A DNA stretch of 57,208 nt from positions 1-57,208 of the forward strand of contig SVOS01000009.1 in NCBI GenBank assembly GCA_015066245.1, given 5' to 3'. Of the stretch, positions 44,737 to 53,654 are shown in pieces. The stretch's first letter is position 1, and every line of letters starts with the position of its first letter. The stretch comes from Oscillospiraceae bacterium. GTDB taxonomy: Bacteria > Bacillota > Clostridia > Oscillospirales > Acutalibacteraceae. The notes under the pieces are model-generated. The model saw nothing but the letters and a program-made list of their open reading frames with translations. It was not told the origin of the DNA and made no database searches. Both the position numbers and the translations under genes were made by a program.

Positions 44737-45513
44737 ATGAAAATCTCAGTTTTAGCTGAAAATACATCTTCAGATGTCAACATTGGATGTGAACATGGTT
44801 TGTCTTTATATATCGAGACTTGTGACCACAAGATTTTATTTGATATGGGACAGACAGATTTGTTTTATGAGAATGCTAAGAAAATGAATATTGATCTTAG
44901 CGATGTTGATATAGCTGTTATTTCTCACGGCCATTATGATCATGGTGGCGGACTAAGGAAGTTTCTTGAGATTAACGATAAAGCAAATATATTTATCAAC
45001 GAGCATGCCTTTGAGCCTCATTATAATGGTACCGAAAAATATATTGGTCTGGATATAAAACTATTTGACAATAAACGCATTGTATTTACAGGTGATCTGT
45101 TTTCAATAAATGAAAACCTTACTTTATATTCTTGCAATAATAAGGATAGATTTTTTAATCCAGGCAGTTTTGGACTTACTGTGTTTGAGGGTGATGATTT
45201 TAAGGATGACGATTTCAGACACGAGCAATATCTTAATATCAGCGAAAATGGCAAGAATGTGCTCATAAGCGGATGTTCACACAAAGGCATAATGAATATT
45301 GCACGATGGTTTAATTCTGACTATATTATTGGAGGGTTCCATTTTTCAAAACTGTTATTGGACAACACGCTGGCTGAATATGCAAAGCTTCTCAATAATT
45401 ATCATACAAAATTCTATACATGTCATTGTACAGGTGTCGAACAGTATGAGTTTATGAGAGATTACATGGACCGACTGGAATATTTGTCAGCAGGAACGAA
45501 AATAGAAATTTAA
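44737..45513 (+). CDS. MBL-fold metallohydrolase
   Basis: 258 residues. The metal site HGHYDH (His64, His66, Asp68, His69) and a later GCSHKG and GGFH segment show a metallo-beta-lactamase fold. It resembles the group often labelled as dihydropterin-ribofuranosyl-aminobenzene phosphate synthase-like; the substrate is not readable. It stands alone between the tRNA and a strong terminator, with AAAGGAG before ATG 44737. Confidence 0.85.
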   Translation: MKISVLAENTSSDVNIGCEHGLSLYIETCDHKILFDMGQTDLFYENAKKMNIDLSDVDIAVISHGHYDHGGGLRKFLEINDKANIFINEHAFEPHYNGTEKYIGLDIKLFDNKRIVFTGDLFSINENLTLYSCNNKDRFFNPGSFGLTVFEGDDFKDDDFRHEQYLNISENGKNVLISGCSHKGIMNIARWFNSDYIIGGFHFSKLLLDNTLAEYAKLLNNYHTKFYTCHCTGVEQYEFMRDYMDRLEYLSAGTKIEI

Positions 45514-45543
45514 ATTGCTTATTTTACTTTATATAAAAATATT

Positions 45544-45578
45544 AAAGACGGACAGCATTTGGTACTGTCCGTCTTTCT
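45544..45578 (+). terminator. Terminator after the MBL-fold gene
   Basis: A perfect 12-bp stem (45544-45555 with 45565-45576) with a 9-base loop. The T-rich end is partly in the stem (GTCTTTCTT). Confidence 0.75.
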
Positions 45579-45587
45579 TATGCCGAG

Positions 45588-45618
45588 AAAAGACAGCATA
45601 GCAATTTGCTATGCTGTC
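45588..45618 (-). terminator. Terminator of the CotH/dockerin gene
   Basis: GACAGCATAGC (45592-45602) and GCTATGCTGTC (45608-45618) form an 11-bp stem. Read leftward it is followed by TTTTCTC, just after the leftward stop codon at 45632. Confidence 0.75.
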
Positions 45619-45631
45619 GGCCAAAACTATA

Positions 45632-48211
45632 TTACCAGCTTATAAGTCCTGCAAGTTTTTTCTGAATGTTTGATACATCGGAAATTGTGATTCGTGTATC
45701 TTTATTTACATCAGAAGCATTAAGTGCGCGAGCGGAAAGCTCAAGAATTTTTGCAAGATGCTTCTGAATCGTTGTAGCATCTTTTATGTTTACTTTGCCA
45801 TCAAGATTAGAATCACCCAAAAGATCTCCGTCAACAGGCTCTGTTACTATTGGTGTTGTAGTGATGACAGTAGGAATTTCTGAAGTATCAGCACCACTTG
45901 ATGAGGGTACGGAAGTATATTCAGAAGGTACTGTTACCACTGTTGAAACCGGTTCATCAGGGTCGGTAGTACCCGGCTCTGTGGATGTGGATTCATCGGG
46001 AGTTGTTTCTGATGGTTCAGTTACTACCGTGGATATCTCGGTGTTTACCGGCTCGGAGGGTTCAGTAGAAACAATAGTATCGGGAGTGGTTGCAGGCGTT
46101 TCTTTATAAATAGAAAGTTCTACATTGTAGATATCGTACTTCATCTCGTTTGTTTCACCGGTTTTTGTAGATGTAACATAGTAGTTATAGTAATCATTAA
46201 CTCCTACGTCAACGGTCTGCTCGCCATCTAAACCATTATTGAAAATGATAAAGTTGTAATCTTTTTCAAATGTTGCCTTGTAAACCTTTGTACCGTCAGC
46301 CTTTGTTTCTACGAGCTTTGCCTCAATGCCCGGCCATTTTGCCTTTGTGCTTGTAGTTGACCAAACATAGAAATGAACATTATCCCAATTAAGCTCAGTT
46401 GAGAAGTAGATGTTATTCTCTGTAGAGTCGTTGCCTACATTGTCATCATCGTTGTTGTTATCATCGTCGGTTCCTTCATTGAACATAGATGTCATCCATT
46501 TTGCTCTTTCTTCTGTCCAGTCTTTCAGGTACTGAATCTCACCCTCAACATCTTTTGAGTATGTTTTGGGAAGGCTCTTATTTTTCTGAGCAGAAAGCCA
46601 CATGAAGTCCCACATAACATAGTTGATGTAAGTTGACTTTTCAATAGATGATGCATATTCGTCGATGCTCTTGAGCCTACCGGTTGCAGGAGCTTTACCG
46701 AGAATTACATCGATCATTGGTAAGAAATCTTCGTTCCAGATTTCCTTGCAGATTTCTTCAAAATTCTTGCCGTCAGCTGAAGTGCCTTTTACATTGAAAG
46801 CCTGACCAAGAGGATTTGTGGTTTTTTCATACTTACAAACTCGGGTTGTCCAGCCTTTGTGGTCGATAGTAGAAGTAGAACAACCATCGCGAGTAACGTC
46901 TACAGCACCAAGACAAGAGTCACAGTCCCACAGTGGTGATGCATAGAACTTTGATTCGGCGGCATTATATGTAAAGAATGTGCTTGTATATCCGCCGTCA
47001 CAGTTTTTGCCAAGCTCTTGTAAGAGGTACTGTTTTGCAAGACTATCTAAGTCACATATTTTTTCTATGTCAGCAAGAGTACCGTTATAGAGTGCGTCCT
47101 CAAGTTTCTGATATGTGTTTTTGATATAATCGTATTTCGCCTTCATGGAAGGATCTGTTTCGTCATAGCCATCCAGATCAGGGGTTTTGAGAACAACGTG
47201 ATAGCCTTTATCGGACACGAAGTATACATCCGATTTGTAGTTCCAAACGTCAACCTCTACAAGGAAGTTGAAGTCAGAATCTTTGTCATCGGACTCATCC
47301 TTAAGAGAAACAACAGAGTTTTTGCCTAAATCAATTTTCTGACAAGCTATGTAGCTGCCGCGATATACACCATTTACATAAAAATCAACGAAGCTCTGAT
47401 CAGATGCATAAGGCGAGCCTACTGCATCGGCAAGATCATACATTACAGAGTTTCTAAGTAAGGTAGCATCCTTTGCATTGGAAACAAAAGAGAATTTTTT
47501 GTCTGTAGTATCGCCAATTGTTGTCTTATCATAAAATGTAAGGTTAAAGGGTTTTTTGTCAGTTTCTTTCCAGTTTGTGTTGCCTCTACCCTTAAGCTTT
47601 TTGAGAACTGTATCCTGAACTCCGTTTTCGCTGACAATAGTACAGTCAACATCTTTTACAGAATTTTCTTTGCTCTGGATAAGGAAGGACCATAAATCAG
47701 TGTTCTGGATCTTTCCGTTGTAATCTTCATAGGAGTTTGTGGTATCGTTAACATATACCGAGGCTTGTGCATCACTCTTGAGAACGACAAATGTGTAGTT
47801 TCTGGCATTTGTTGAACCTGCGTTTAGTGTTGCATTGATCTTTTCGCCTTCAGTATAGTCTATAATAGCGCTCGTATAGGGCTCTATCACAACATCGCCG
47901 ATGGTAACTGCGCCTGTACCATAGTTATTGTAAATCTCAACCTTATTGTCGTCAGCAGTTTTAGGCAAAAAGAAATATCTTACGCCATCTTCAAAGTTAA
48001 TACCCTCTATGTCTTTGTGCCAACGCTGCCAGTCTTCTGTGCTTGTACCCCCTAAGGTTGCATGAGCATACAATGCTCCGTAGGACAAATCGCAAAAATC
48101 GGGATAAGCCTCAGGATTGGGCTTTACAATTTCATCAGCAGCAAAAGCGCTGATAGAAAAGCTCGTTATCAATAATAGCAGTGATAATATTAAACTGAGT
48201 GTTCTTTTCAT
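45632..48211 (-). CDS. Secreted CotH-kinase protein with CBM26-like module and dockerin
   Basis: 859 residues. Signal peptide about 1-24. A CotH kinase domain lies at about 210-575, with GSYIACQKID and the catalytic-type PLWDCDSCLGAVD segment. A starch-binding CBM26-like module follows (about 598-700, YFSTELNWDNVHFYVW ... WPGIE). A Thr/Pro/Glu linker covers about 702-796, and a type I dockerin ends the chain (about 797-859) with two Ca2+ loops (DSNLDGKVNIKD and DVNKDTRITISD). The dockerin predicts attachment to a cohesin scaffold outside the cell; no cohesin gene is in this window. CotH proteins phosphorylate other proteins, so a kinase on a starch-bound complex is implied but unproven. Confidence 0.88.
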   Translation of the reverse strand: MKRTLSLILSLLLLITSFSISAFAADEIVKPNPEAYPDFCDLSYGALYAHATLGGTSTEDWQRWHKDIEGINFEDGVRYFFLPKTADDNKVEIYNNYGTGAVTIGDVVIEPYTSAIIDYTEGEKINATLNAGSTNARNYTFVVLKSDAQASVYVNDTTNSYEDYNGKIQNTDLWSFLIQSKENSVKDVDCTIVSENGVQDTVLKKLKGRGNTNWKETDKKPFNLTFYDKTTIGDTTDKKFSFVSNAKDATLLRNSVMYDLADAVGSPYASDQSFVDFYVNGVYRGSYIACQKIDLGKNSVVSLKDESDDKDSDFNFLVEVDVWNYKSDVYFVSDKGYHVVLKTPDLDGYDETDPSMKAKYDYIKNTYQKLEDALYNGTLADIEKICDLDSLAKQYLLQELGKNCDGGYTSTFFTYNAAESKFYASPLWDCDSCLGAVDVTRDGCSTSTIDHKGWTTRVCKYEKTTNPLGQAFNVKGTSADGKNFEEICKEIWNEDFLPMIDVILGKAPATGRLKSIDEYASSIEKSTYINYVMWDFMWLSAQKNKSLPKTYSKDVEGEIQYLKDWTEERAKWMTSMFNEGTDDDNNNDDDNVGNDSTENNIYFSTELNWDNVHFYVWSTTSTKAKWPGIEAKLVETKADGTKVYKATFEKDYNFIIFNNGLDGEQTVDVGVNDYYNYYVTSTKTGETNEMKYDIYNVELSIYKETPATTPDTIVSTEPSEPVNTEISTVVTEPSETTPDESTSTEPGTTDPDEPVSTVVTVPSEYTSVPSSSGADTSEIPTVITTTPIVTEPVDGDLLGDSNLDGKVNIKDATTIQKHLAKILELSARALNASDVNKDTRITISDVSNIQKKLAGLISW

Positions 48212-48315
48212 GGATATCCTCCTTTGTTAATATATATTAATAATAACATATAATTATATAATATTCTATCTGTATTTTTACTAAAATAACAGACGTTCTT
48301 TTGTATACATAATAC

Positions 48316-48344
48316 TTGACAATTATTGGCGGATAATATAAAAT
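48316..48344 (+). promoter_or_regulatory. Promoter of the riboswitch-antiporter unit
   Basis: TTGACA at 48316-48321 and TAAAAT at 48339-48344 with a 17-base spacer. Transcription would start a few bases before the riboswitch. Confidence 0.7.
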
Positions 48345-48349
48345 TGATT

Positions 48350-48439
48350 TGTAAGAGGGAGTAGTCTGCGGAAATATCCGCGGTAAGGTTCGTCATCACG
48401 AAGAAATTCCGGACCTGCCCAAAACTATGTTTTGAAACG
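48350..48439 (+). promoter_or_regulatory. Probable yybP-ykoY (Mn2+) riboswitch
   Basis: The leader contains GGGAGTAG (48358-48365), a short GC hairpin (TGCGG/CCGCG), CGTCATCACG and CCGGACCTGCC in the order expected of the yybP-ykoY aptamer. A terminator and a cation antiporter gene follow. I matched conserved words from memory; a covariance search was not possible. Confidence 0.72.
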
Positions 48440-48478
48440 AGACTTTTACTGCATACGCAGTAGAAGTCTATTTTTTTT
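48440..48478 (+). terminator. Riboswitch expression-platform terminator
   Basis: A 13-bp stem with one wobble (48440-48452 with 48457-48469, loop ATAC) precedes eight T (48471-48478). The GGAGG site of the antiporter starts at 48479, so termination would shut off the gene. Confidence 0.88.
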
Positions 48479-48491
48479 GGAGGAAACACTT

Positions 48492-49430
48492 ATGGTACTG
48501 AATATTATTCTATTGCTGGTAGGCTTTGTGTTGCTTATTAAAGGTGCTGATTTCTTTGTTGACGGAAGCTCCTCAATTGCAAAGCTCCTGGGAATTCCCG
48601 GATTTGTAATCGGACTTACGGTTGTTGCTATGGGTACAAGTGCTCCCGAGGCGGCTGTCAGCATCACAGCAGGTTTGAGCGGTTCGAACGAAATTGCAGT
48701 AAGCAACGTTGTAGGCTCTAATATCTTTAATCTGCTTGTTGTAGCAGGAATGTCTGCTATAATCAAGCCATATAAGATTGAAAAGACCATGTTAAAGAGG
48801 GACTTCCCCATTAATGTCGGTGTAAGTGCTTTGCTTATACCCATGCTGATTATGAGTAATTTCCTCGGAAATATTGATGGTATAGCTCTTCTTGTGTTGT
48901 TCGTTGCTTATCTTGCATTTGTACTTATTATGGCTTTCAAGAACAGAGAAACTCAGGAAGAAGAAAATATCAAAACAATGTCCCCTGTTTTAAGTGTACT
49001 TTGTATTGTAGGAGGACTTGCTGCGGTTATCTTTGGCGGTGATCTGGTGGTTGATAATGCTGTTGCAATTGCTGAGGCACTTAATTGGAGTGAAACATTC
49101 ATCGGTCTGACTATCATTGCTATAGGTACAAGCCTTCCTGAGCTTGTAACAAGCATTGTAGCTGCAAAGAAAGGCGAAAGCGGATTAGCTCTCGGAAATG
49201 TAATCGGTTCTAACCTTTTCAATATTATGTTTGTTCTCGGCCTTTCAACAGCCATCTCCCCTATTGCTACAGATTCAAGTATGGTTATCAACGCAATTAT
49301 CCTCTGTGTAATCACTGCGATTGTTTACATTGTCAGCTTGATCAATAAAGGTTTGGGAAGAATAACCGGTAGTGTATGCGTTGTGGGTTATGTGGCGTAT
49401 TCGGCATATCTGATTATGACAACAGTATAA
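48492..49430 (+). CDS. CaCA family calcium/sodium antiporter-like cation exporter
   Basis: 312 residues with about ten membrane segments in two homologous halves. Each half carries the alpha-repeat: GLTVVAMGTSAPEAAVSI and GLTIIAIGTSLPELVTSI, with partner motifs NVVGSNIFNLL and NVIGSNLFNIMF. Family members exchange Ca2+ for Na+ or H+; some act on Mn2+. The Mn2+-type riboswitch in front suggests manganese export here. ATG 48492 follows GGAGG. Confidence 0.92.
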   Translation: MVLNIILLLVGFVLLIKGADFFVDGSSSIAKLLGIPGFVIGLTVVAMGTSAPEAAVSITAGLSGSNEIAVSNVVGSNIFNLLVVAGMSAIIKPYKIEKTMLKRDFPINVGVSALLIPMLIMSNFLGNIDGIALLVLFVAYLAFVLIMAFKNRETQEEENIKTMSPVLSVLCIVGGLAAVIFGGDLVVDNAVAIAEALNWSETFIGLTIIAIGTSLPELVTSIVAAKKGESGLALGNVIGSNLFNIMFVLGLSTAISPIATDSSMVINAIILCVITAIVYIVSLINKGLGRITGSVCVVGYVAYSAYLIMTTV

Positions 49431-49436
49431 AAAAAG

Positions 49437-49466
49437 AGGCATCCTGAATTACAGGATGCCTTATTT
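49437..49466. terminator. Bidirectional terminator
   Basis: A perfect 10-bp stem (49437-49446 with 49452-49461) sits between convergent genes, with an A run on the left and TTATTTG on the right, so it can serve both strands. Confidence 0.85.
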
Positions 49467-49467
49467 G

Positions 49468-49677
49468 TTAATTGTTGTTATCATCTACTACTGTTGCTTC
49501 TGCAACAGGCTCTTGTTTCTGGGTGTTGTTGGCAGATGCGTTATTATCATCCTCGTAGGCCCAATCTTCTATCTTCTGTGTGCCTGCTTTAACGGTTTTA
49601 ACAACGGTTTTGCCTACTTTAGTGCCTAAATCTCTGAAGCCTCTTCCGATGTTTGCCCATTCATCTCTTGTTCCCAT
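49468..49677 (-). CDS. Small acidic/basic hypothetical protein
   Basis: 69 residues; not recognised. A basic amphipathic part (about 8-40, RGFRDLGTKVGKTVVKTVKAGTQ) is followed by an acidic, Asn/Gln-rich tail. There is no signal peptide. It lies 20 bases after the binding protein gene with its own GAAGGAAG, so both probably share one transcript. Confidence 0.65.
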   Translation of the reverse strand: MGTRDEWANIGRGFRDLGTKVGKTVVKTVKAGTQKIEDWAYEDDNNASANNTQKQEPVAEATVVDDNNN

Positions 49678-49697
49678 AATAATCTTCCTTTCTTAAA

Positions 49698-50906
49698 TCA
49701 ATTTGTTTTATTAAATACATATTTATTATCGGTAAATACGTTGGAATTAAGTATATAATCAACGTAAATATATGTTGGTGAGGTATTGTTGTTAATGAAG
49801 GTAATTGTGTCAGTTACTCCATGGTAAGATACACCTTTGAGCGCTGAAATGAAATCAGAGGATAATATCTCATCTGGCTTTGAAACAGCGGAAGTTTCTG
49901 TGGTAGAGGTGTTATTGAATATGGAGCTGTTATCAAACTTAGAAAAGCTTTTGAGAGACTCAAAAATCACCATATATGCATCGTAGCCGTACGCAGAAGC
50001 GGCCGACACATCTTCGCAAGATACACCGATGTGTTCGCTGAACTGGGTGTAGAATACCGTTGAGATGTTGTTGCTGATGTCATACTCACTCTTTGAAATA
50101 GCATAACAATTATTATATGTTTCTTTCAGATATAAGGATTTATCAAGCATCTCAGGCAGCATTATTGTACCGGAATAACCTTTCTTTTTAAGCTCTGAGA
50201 TAACACTTTCCTGATTATTTCTGTCAGAAATAAAAATTAAATCATAGTTTCCTGCAAAAACAGCATCAGCAGTATAATTTTTACTATCTCCACTCAGATA
50301 ATATACTGTAGGCTCTGAATCCAAATAAGCCTTATGGGTAGAGCTGTATGTGCGTTCGAAGGATTTATTATTCTCGCTGTCGGACTCAAGCAAAATGGCG
50401 GTTTTACTATATCCTTGTTCTTTTGCGTATGTAAGCGCACATGATGCGATATATTCGTCATTTAAATTAAGCTTGAATACATTATCTGATTCATATTCAA
50501 AAGGACTGATGGATATTACTGCTATGTTCTCTTTATCAAAGACTGAACAAGCAGAATCAAAAGCTGACTCATTTGCTGTATTGATTACAACTGCTGAGAT
50601 ATCTTCGTCAATGAGTTTGTTTGCACATTCTGATGCATCAGCCTCGGTATCAAGGGTAATCACAGAAGTTTGGATTTCAACAACTTCATCTATATTAACT
50701 TTATTTGCAAGAGAATTTGCATAAGTAAAGCCTTGCTCTGTTAATTTTGAAGTGTTGTCATCGTCTGTCAATAGTCCTATTCTGAATACTCCGCTATTTA
50801 TTATAGACGGGTCTTTTGTTTCTTCTTGCTTTTCTTCCGTGCAGCCGAAAAGAAAACACGAAATAATGCATAGTATCAAAAATATAGTCAAATTTCTTAG
50901 TTTCAT
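49698..50906 (-). CDS. Lipoprotein, periplasmic-binding-like (type 1)
   Basis: About 402 residues. A lipoprotein signal (CIISCFLFGC, modified Cys about residue 22) is followed by a two-lobed type 1 binding fold of the branched-chain amino-acid/ABC substrate-binding type: FRIGLLTDDD, then AVVINTANESAFDSACSV, then SYGYDAYMVIFESLKSF. No permease or ATPase gene is adjacent, so it could be a sensor or an orphan receptor. ATG 50906 follows GGAGG; a GAA-start alternative 12 bases upstream is less likely. Confidence 0.8.
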   Translation of the reverse strand: MKLRNLTIFLILCIISCFLFGCTEEKQEETKDPSIINSGVFRIGLLTDDDNTSKLTEQGFTYANSLANKVNIDEVVEIQTSVITLDTEADASECANKLIDEDISAVVINTANESAFDSACSVFDKENIAVISISPFEYESDNVFKLNLNDEYIASCALTYAKEQGYSKTAILLESDSENNKSFERTYSSTHKAYLDSEPTVYYLSGDSKNYTADAVFAGNYDLIFISDRNNQESVISELKKKGYSGTIMLPEMLDKSLYLKETYNNCYAISKSEYDISNNISTVFYTQFSEHIGVSCEDVSAASAYGYDAYMVIFESLKSFSKFDNSSIFNNTSTTETSAVSKPDEILSSDFISALKGVSYHGVTDTITFINNNTSPTYIYVDYILNSNVFTDNKYVFNKTN

Positions 50907-50970
50907 AAATGCCTCCATACAGATATTCTACTATACATTACTTAATTTTGCAATGATTTTTATTTATGTG

Positions 50971-50999
50971 TTGCAAGGCTTAGGTGATAAAGATATAAT
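50971..50999 (+). promoter_or_regulatory. Promoter of the radical SAM gene
   Basis: TTGCAA (50971-50976) and TATAAT (50994-50999) with a 17-base spacer, about 16 bases before the start codon. Confidence 0.7.
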
Positions 51000-51014
51000 A
51001 ATATCGGTGGTTAT

Positions 51015-51914
51015 ATGTATATAAATATGTTGTCTGATTATCTTAAGAATACATTTGGCGAAAAGCTTTACAGAATATCTCTCGACGGCAATATGACTTG
51101 CCCCAATCGTGATGGAAAAATTGATACAAGAGGATGTATATTCTGCAGCGATAAGGGTTCGGGTGAGTTTTCAAGCCCTGTTATTAATAATATAGATTTG
51201 CAGATAAATAAAGGCAAAGAGCTCGTAAGTCATAAGACAAAATCAAATCAATTTATCGGATATTTTCAGTCATTTACGAATACATACGCACCAGTCGAAT
51301 ATCTGAAACCTCTGTTTTATTCTGTTATTAACCGAGATGATATTGCGGTATTATCTATAGCGACAAGACCTGATTGTCTCGGGGATGATGTTCTTGATTT
51401 GTTGAAAGAGCTTAATGAAATTAAACCGGTTTGGGTTGAGCTGGGACTTCAGACATCTAATGATAATACGGCAGAGTTTATTCGCAGAGGATACAAAAGA
51501 GAGGTTTATGTTGAAGCTGCTAAAAATCTGAGAGCAATAGGCTGCAAAGTTATAACCCATCTAATTCTGGGCCTTCCATTTGAAAATAAGCAGGATATGG
51601 TAGAGTCTGCAAGATTTGCAGGAAAATTCAGCGATGGAATTAAATTTCATATGCTGTTTATTAATCATAACACCGACTTGGAAGCACTATATTACAATAA
51701 TGAGATAACACTGTTGTCTCGTGAGGAATATATTGATATTCTTTGTGAATGCATACGAAACATCCCGCCAAATGTGGTGATTCACAGATTAACTGGTGAC
51801 GGAGATAAAAGAAAGCTGATTGCTCCCCTATGGACCTCGTCAAAGAAAAAGGTTTTGAGAGAAATAAATAATGCTTTTGTTGACAGAAATATCATTCAAG
51901 GTGAAAAGCTGTGA
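51015..51914 (+). CDS. TIGR01212 family radical SAM protein
   Basis: 299 residues. The YhcC/YtqA-like group: GEKLYRISLDGNMTCPNRDG, then TRGCIFCSDKGSGEFSS. The first Cys lies well ahead of the CxxC pair, a spacing typical of this group. VWVELGLQTSNDNTAEFIRRGY and THLILGLPFENKQDM follow. The reaction is unknown; relatives are linked to tRNA or lipid modification. The start could also be ATG 51027. Confidence 0.88.
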   Translation: MYINMLSDYLKNTFGEKLYRISLDGNMTCPNRDGKIDTRGCIFCSDKGSGEFSSPVINNIDLQINKGKELVSHKTKSNQFIGYFQSFTNTYAPVEYLKPLFYSVINRDDIAVLSIATRPDCLGDDVLDLLKELNEIKPVWVELGLQTSNDNTAEFIRRGYKREVYVEAAKNLRAIGCKVITHLILGLPFENKQDMVESARFAGKFSDGIKFHMLFINHNTDLEALYYNNEITLLSREEYIDILCECIRNIPPNVVIHRLTGDGDKRKLIAPLWTSSKKKVLREINNAFVDRNIIQGEKL

Positions 51915-51971
51915 CGAATAGTCAAATCAAATGTTACACTTTTCTGTACTTGTTTTTGCAAACAAATCTGG

Positions 51972-52652
51972 TCAAATATGGTTTTTAATTTCTAAAATAA
52001 TGTCCATTGGCGATTTTGCTTGAGTGAAATCATCTTTCCTTTTTGCTGGCTGATTTGTGTTTTCTCTTAAATACCATGTTGCTTGGATGGGGTGCATGCC
52101 TATCGCTTGTGCTGCTTCCAATTCAAAACTACCACCATCTCCTACATAAAGACATTCATCAGGATCGACTTCTAAAGCTTGCGTACATTTTTGGAAAATT
52201 ACATAATCTGGCTTAGACAGACCTAATTCACAAGACATACAGACTGAATCAAAATAATCATATAGAACACTGCCCAGAATAACATTTCTTTCTTCAAAAT
52301 AGCAATTTGTTATCAAACCGATTTTAAGATTCATTTTTTTGACGGTAGTAAGCATTGGGATTATTTGGGGGTGTATATGATTGAAGCATTCAATTTTCGA
52401 CTGTTTCCGCTTTTTAATAATCATTTCAAACAATTCACGCGAATAACAACTATTTGCTAACAACACCATTTCAATAACATCTTCAAGCGTTTTTTTGCCT
52501 AACGTTCTATCCTCATCCGTGGCATCCCAAATCTCTCTAAATCTTGACTCGGTGATTCCAATGTCCGAACAAATTTGCTTAGCCATATATAAGGGGCTTT
52601 CAAAATGTGTCACCAATGTCTCAAACATATCGAATATTACCGCTTTAATCAT
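51972..52652 (-). CDS. HAD-superfamily hydrolase
   Basis: About 226 residues. Rossmann-like HAD fold with motif I VIFDMFETLV, motif II ITNCYFEER, motif III Lys in LSKPDYVIF and motif IV VGDGGSFELEAAQAIGM. The second Asp of motif I (DxD) is replaced by Phe, so phosphatase chemistry may be altered. A haloacid-dehalogenase-like or phosphoryl-transfer role cannot be told apart. ATG 52652 follows GAGGTG. Confidence 0.82.
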   Translation of the reverse strand: MIKAVIFDMFETLVTHFESPLYMAKQICSDIGITESRFREIWDATDEDRTLGKKTLEDVIEMVLLANSCYSRELFEMIIKKRKQSKIECFNHIHPQIIPMLTTVKKMNLKIGLITNCYFEERNVILGSVLYDYFDSVCMSCELGLSKPDYVIFQKCTQALEVDPDECLYVGDGGSFELEAAQAIGMHPIQATWYLRENTNQPAKRKDDFTQAKSPMDIILEIKNHI

Positions 52653-52689
52653 ATTTAGACACCTCACAAGATTTCATTACATTAAATTG

Positions 52690-52718
52690 ATTATACTTCA
52701 TCACACTTAAAATCTCAA
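52690..52718 (-). promoter_or_regulatory. Promoter of the HAD gene
   Basis: On the minus strand TTGAGA (52718-52713) and TATAAT (52695-52690) with a 17-base spacer. Confidence 0.65.
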
Positions 52719-52835
52719 CAACCTCTCGTAAATCCCTAATATCGTTTTAATTGTGTTATTCGTTTCTGTTTTAATTATACGCAACTAAATACACGCTGGC
52801 AAAATGTGGGCTTTTATATCACTGAACATCACATA

Positions 52836-52870
52836 ACAAAAGAACTCCCGACATTAAAATCGGGAGTTCT
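52836..52870 (-). terminator. Terminator of the HD gene (repeat copy 1)
   Basis: A perfect 10-bp stem AGAACTCCCG/CGGGAGTTCT, read leftward into TTTTGT. The 35 bases at 52836-52870 are identical to 53655-53689. Confidence 0.85.
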
Positions 52871-52889
52871 TCAGCTATAATATAATATT

Positions 52890-53567
52890 TTATTGAATAA
52901 TTTTGTTTAGTAAATCCATACCTTTATCATAGGAATCGCTGACCTCTCTTTTCATATCTTCGTAAAAGGATACTGCGGTTTTCCAACGTTCTTTTGCAAT
53001 TTCATTGCCTCTTGCAGTATAAAACCTTGAGTATAGCTTTTCAAGCTTATATTTATACTCTTGAAAAAAGGAAGGTCTTTCGTCGTTTGTACCGTCTGAA
53101 ACTCTGCCATTAGGCAAAAGCGAATACAGAGGCTCGCATACATTTCCTTTGTAAAACAAAGTTCTTGCTATGCCGAGGGTTCCTGTTGCATCTATTTTGT
53201 CTGCATCAAATAAAATCTTTGCTTCAAGAGTTTGAGGCGGATTATTCTGCCTGAAGCGGTGTGTTACAATGCAATGCTTTACTTTATCTGCAAAGTCATT
53301 ACTAAAGTTATTATCAAGCAAAAATTGATACGCTTTTTCTCCTCCTACCTGTGCATGACAAAGGCTTGGATTTTCAAACTGCTCTTTTCTGCCGATATCG
53401 TGAAGCAGACAAGCACATATAAGAACATCGTAATCTAAATTCTGCTCTGTTGAGGCTATATCCAAAGCGTTATACAGCACTCGGTATATATGGTCTTTGT
53501 CGTGAGCACTGTCACCCATACAACTAAGCATATAGTTTTCAATTAGTTTGAATGTTTCCGTATTCAT
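52890..53567 (-). CDS. HD-domain phosphohydrolase
   Basis: 225 residues. HD motifs: AHDKDHIYRVLYNAL (His), ACLLHDIGRKEQF (HD), IVTHRFRQ (His) and FDADKIDATG (Asp). This resembles small HD nucleotidases or phosphohydrolases; the substrate is unknown. It is flanked by two copies of one terminator and has AGGAGG before the start at 53567. Confidence 0.85.
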   Translation of the reverse strand: MNTETFKLIENYMLSCMGDSAHDKDHIYRVLYNALDIASTEQNLDYDVLICACLLHDIGRKEQFENPSLCHAQVGGEKAYQFLLDNNFSNDFADKVKHCIVTHRFRQNNPPQTLEAKILFDADKIDATGTLGIARTLFYKGNVCEPLYSLLPNGRVSDGTNDERPSFFQEYKYKLEKLYSRFYTARGNEIAKERWKTAVSFYEDMKREVSDSYDKGMDLLNKIIQ

Positions 53568-53654
53568 AAAATCCTCCTAAACTTTAAATTAATTTACCTT
53601 TTTATTCTATCACAATAATTTATTTATCGCAATTGTATGATTTACCCGAACCGC

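Noticed and set aside
46000..46110. Plus-strand Val/Ser/Gly-rich frame opposite the CotH linker
   Set aside because: It is the complement of the Thr/Pro/Glu linker codons and has no gene signals.
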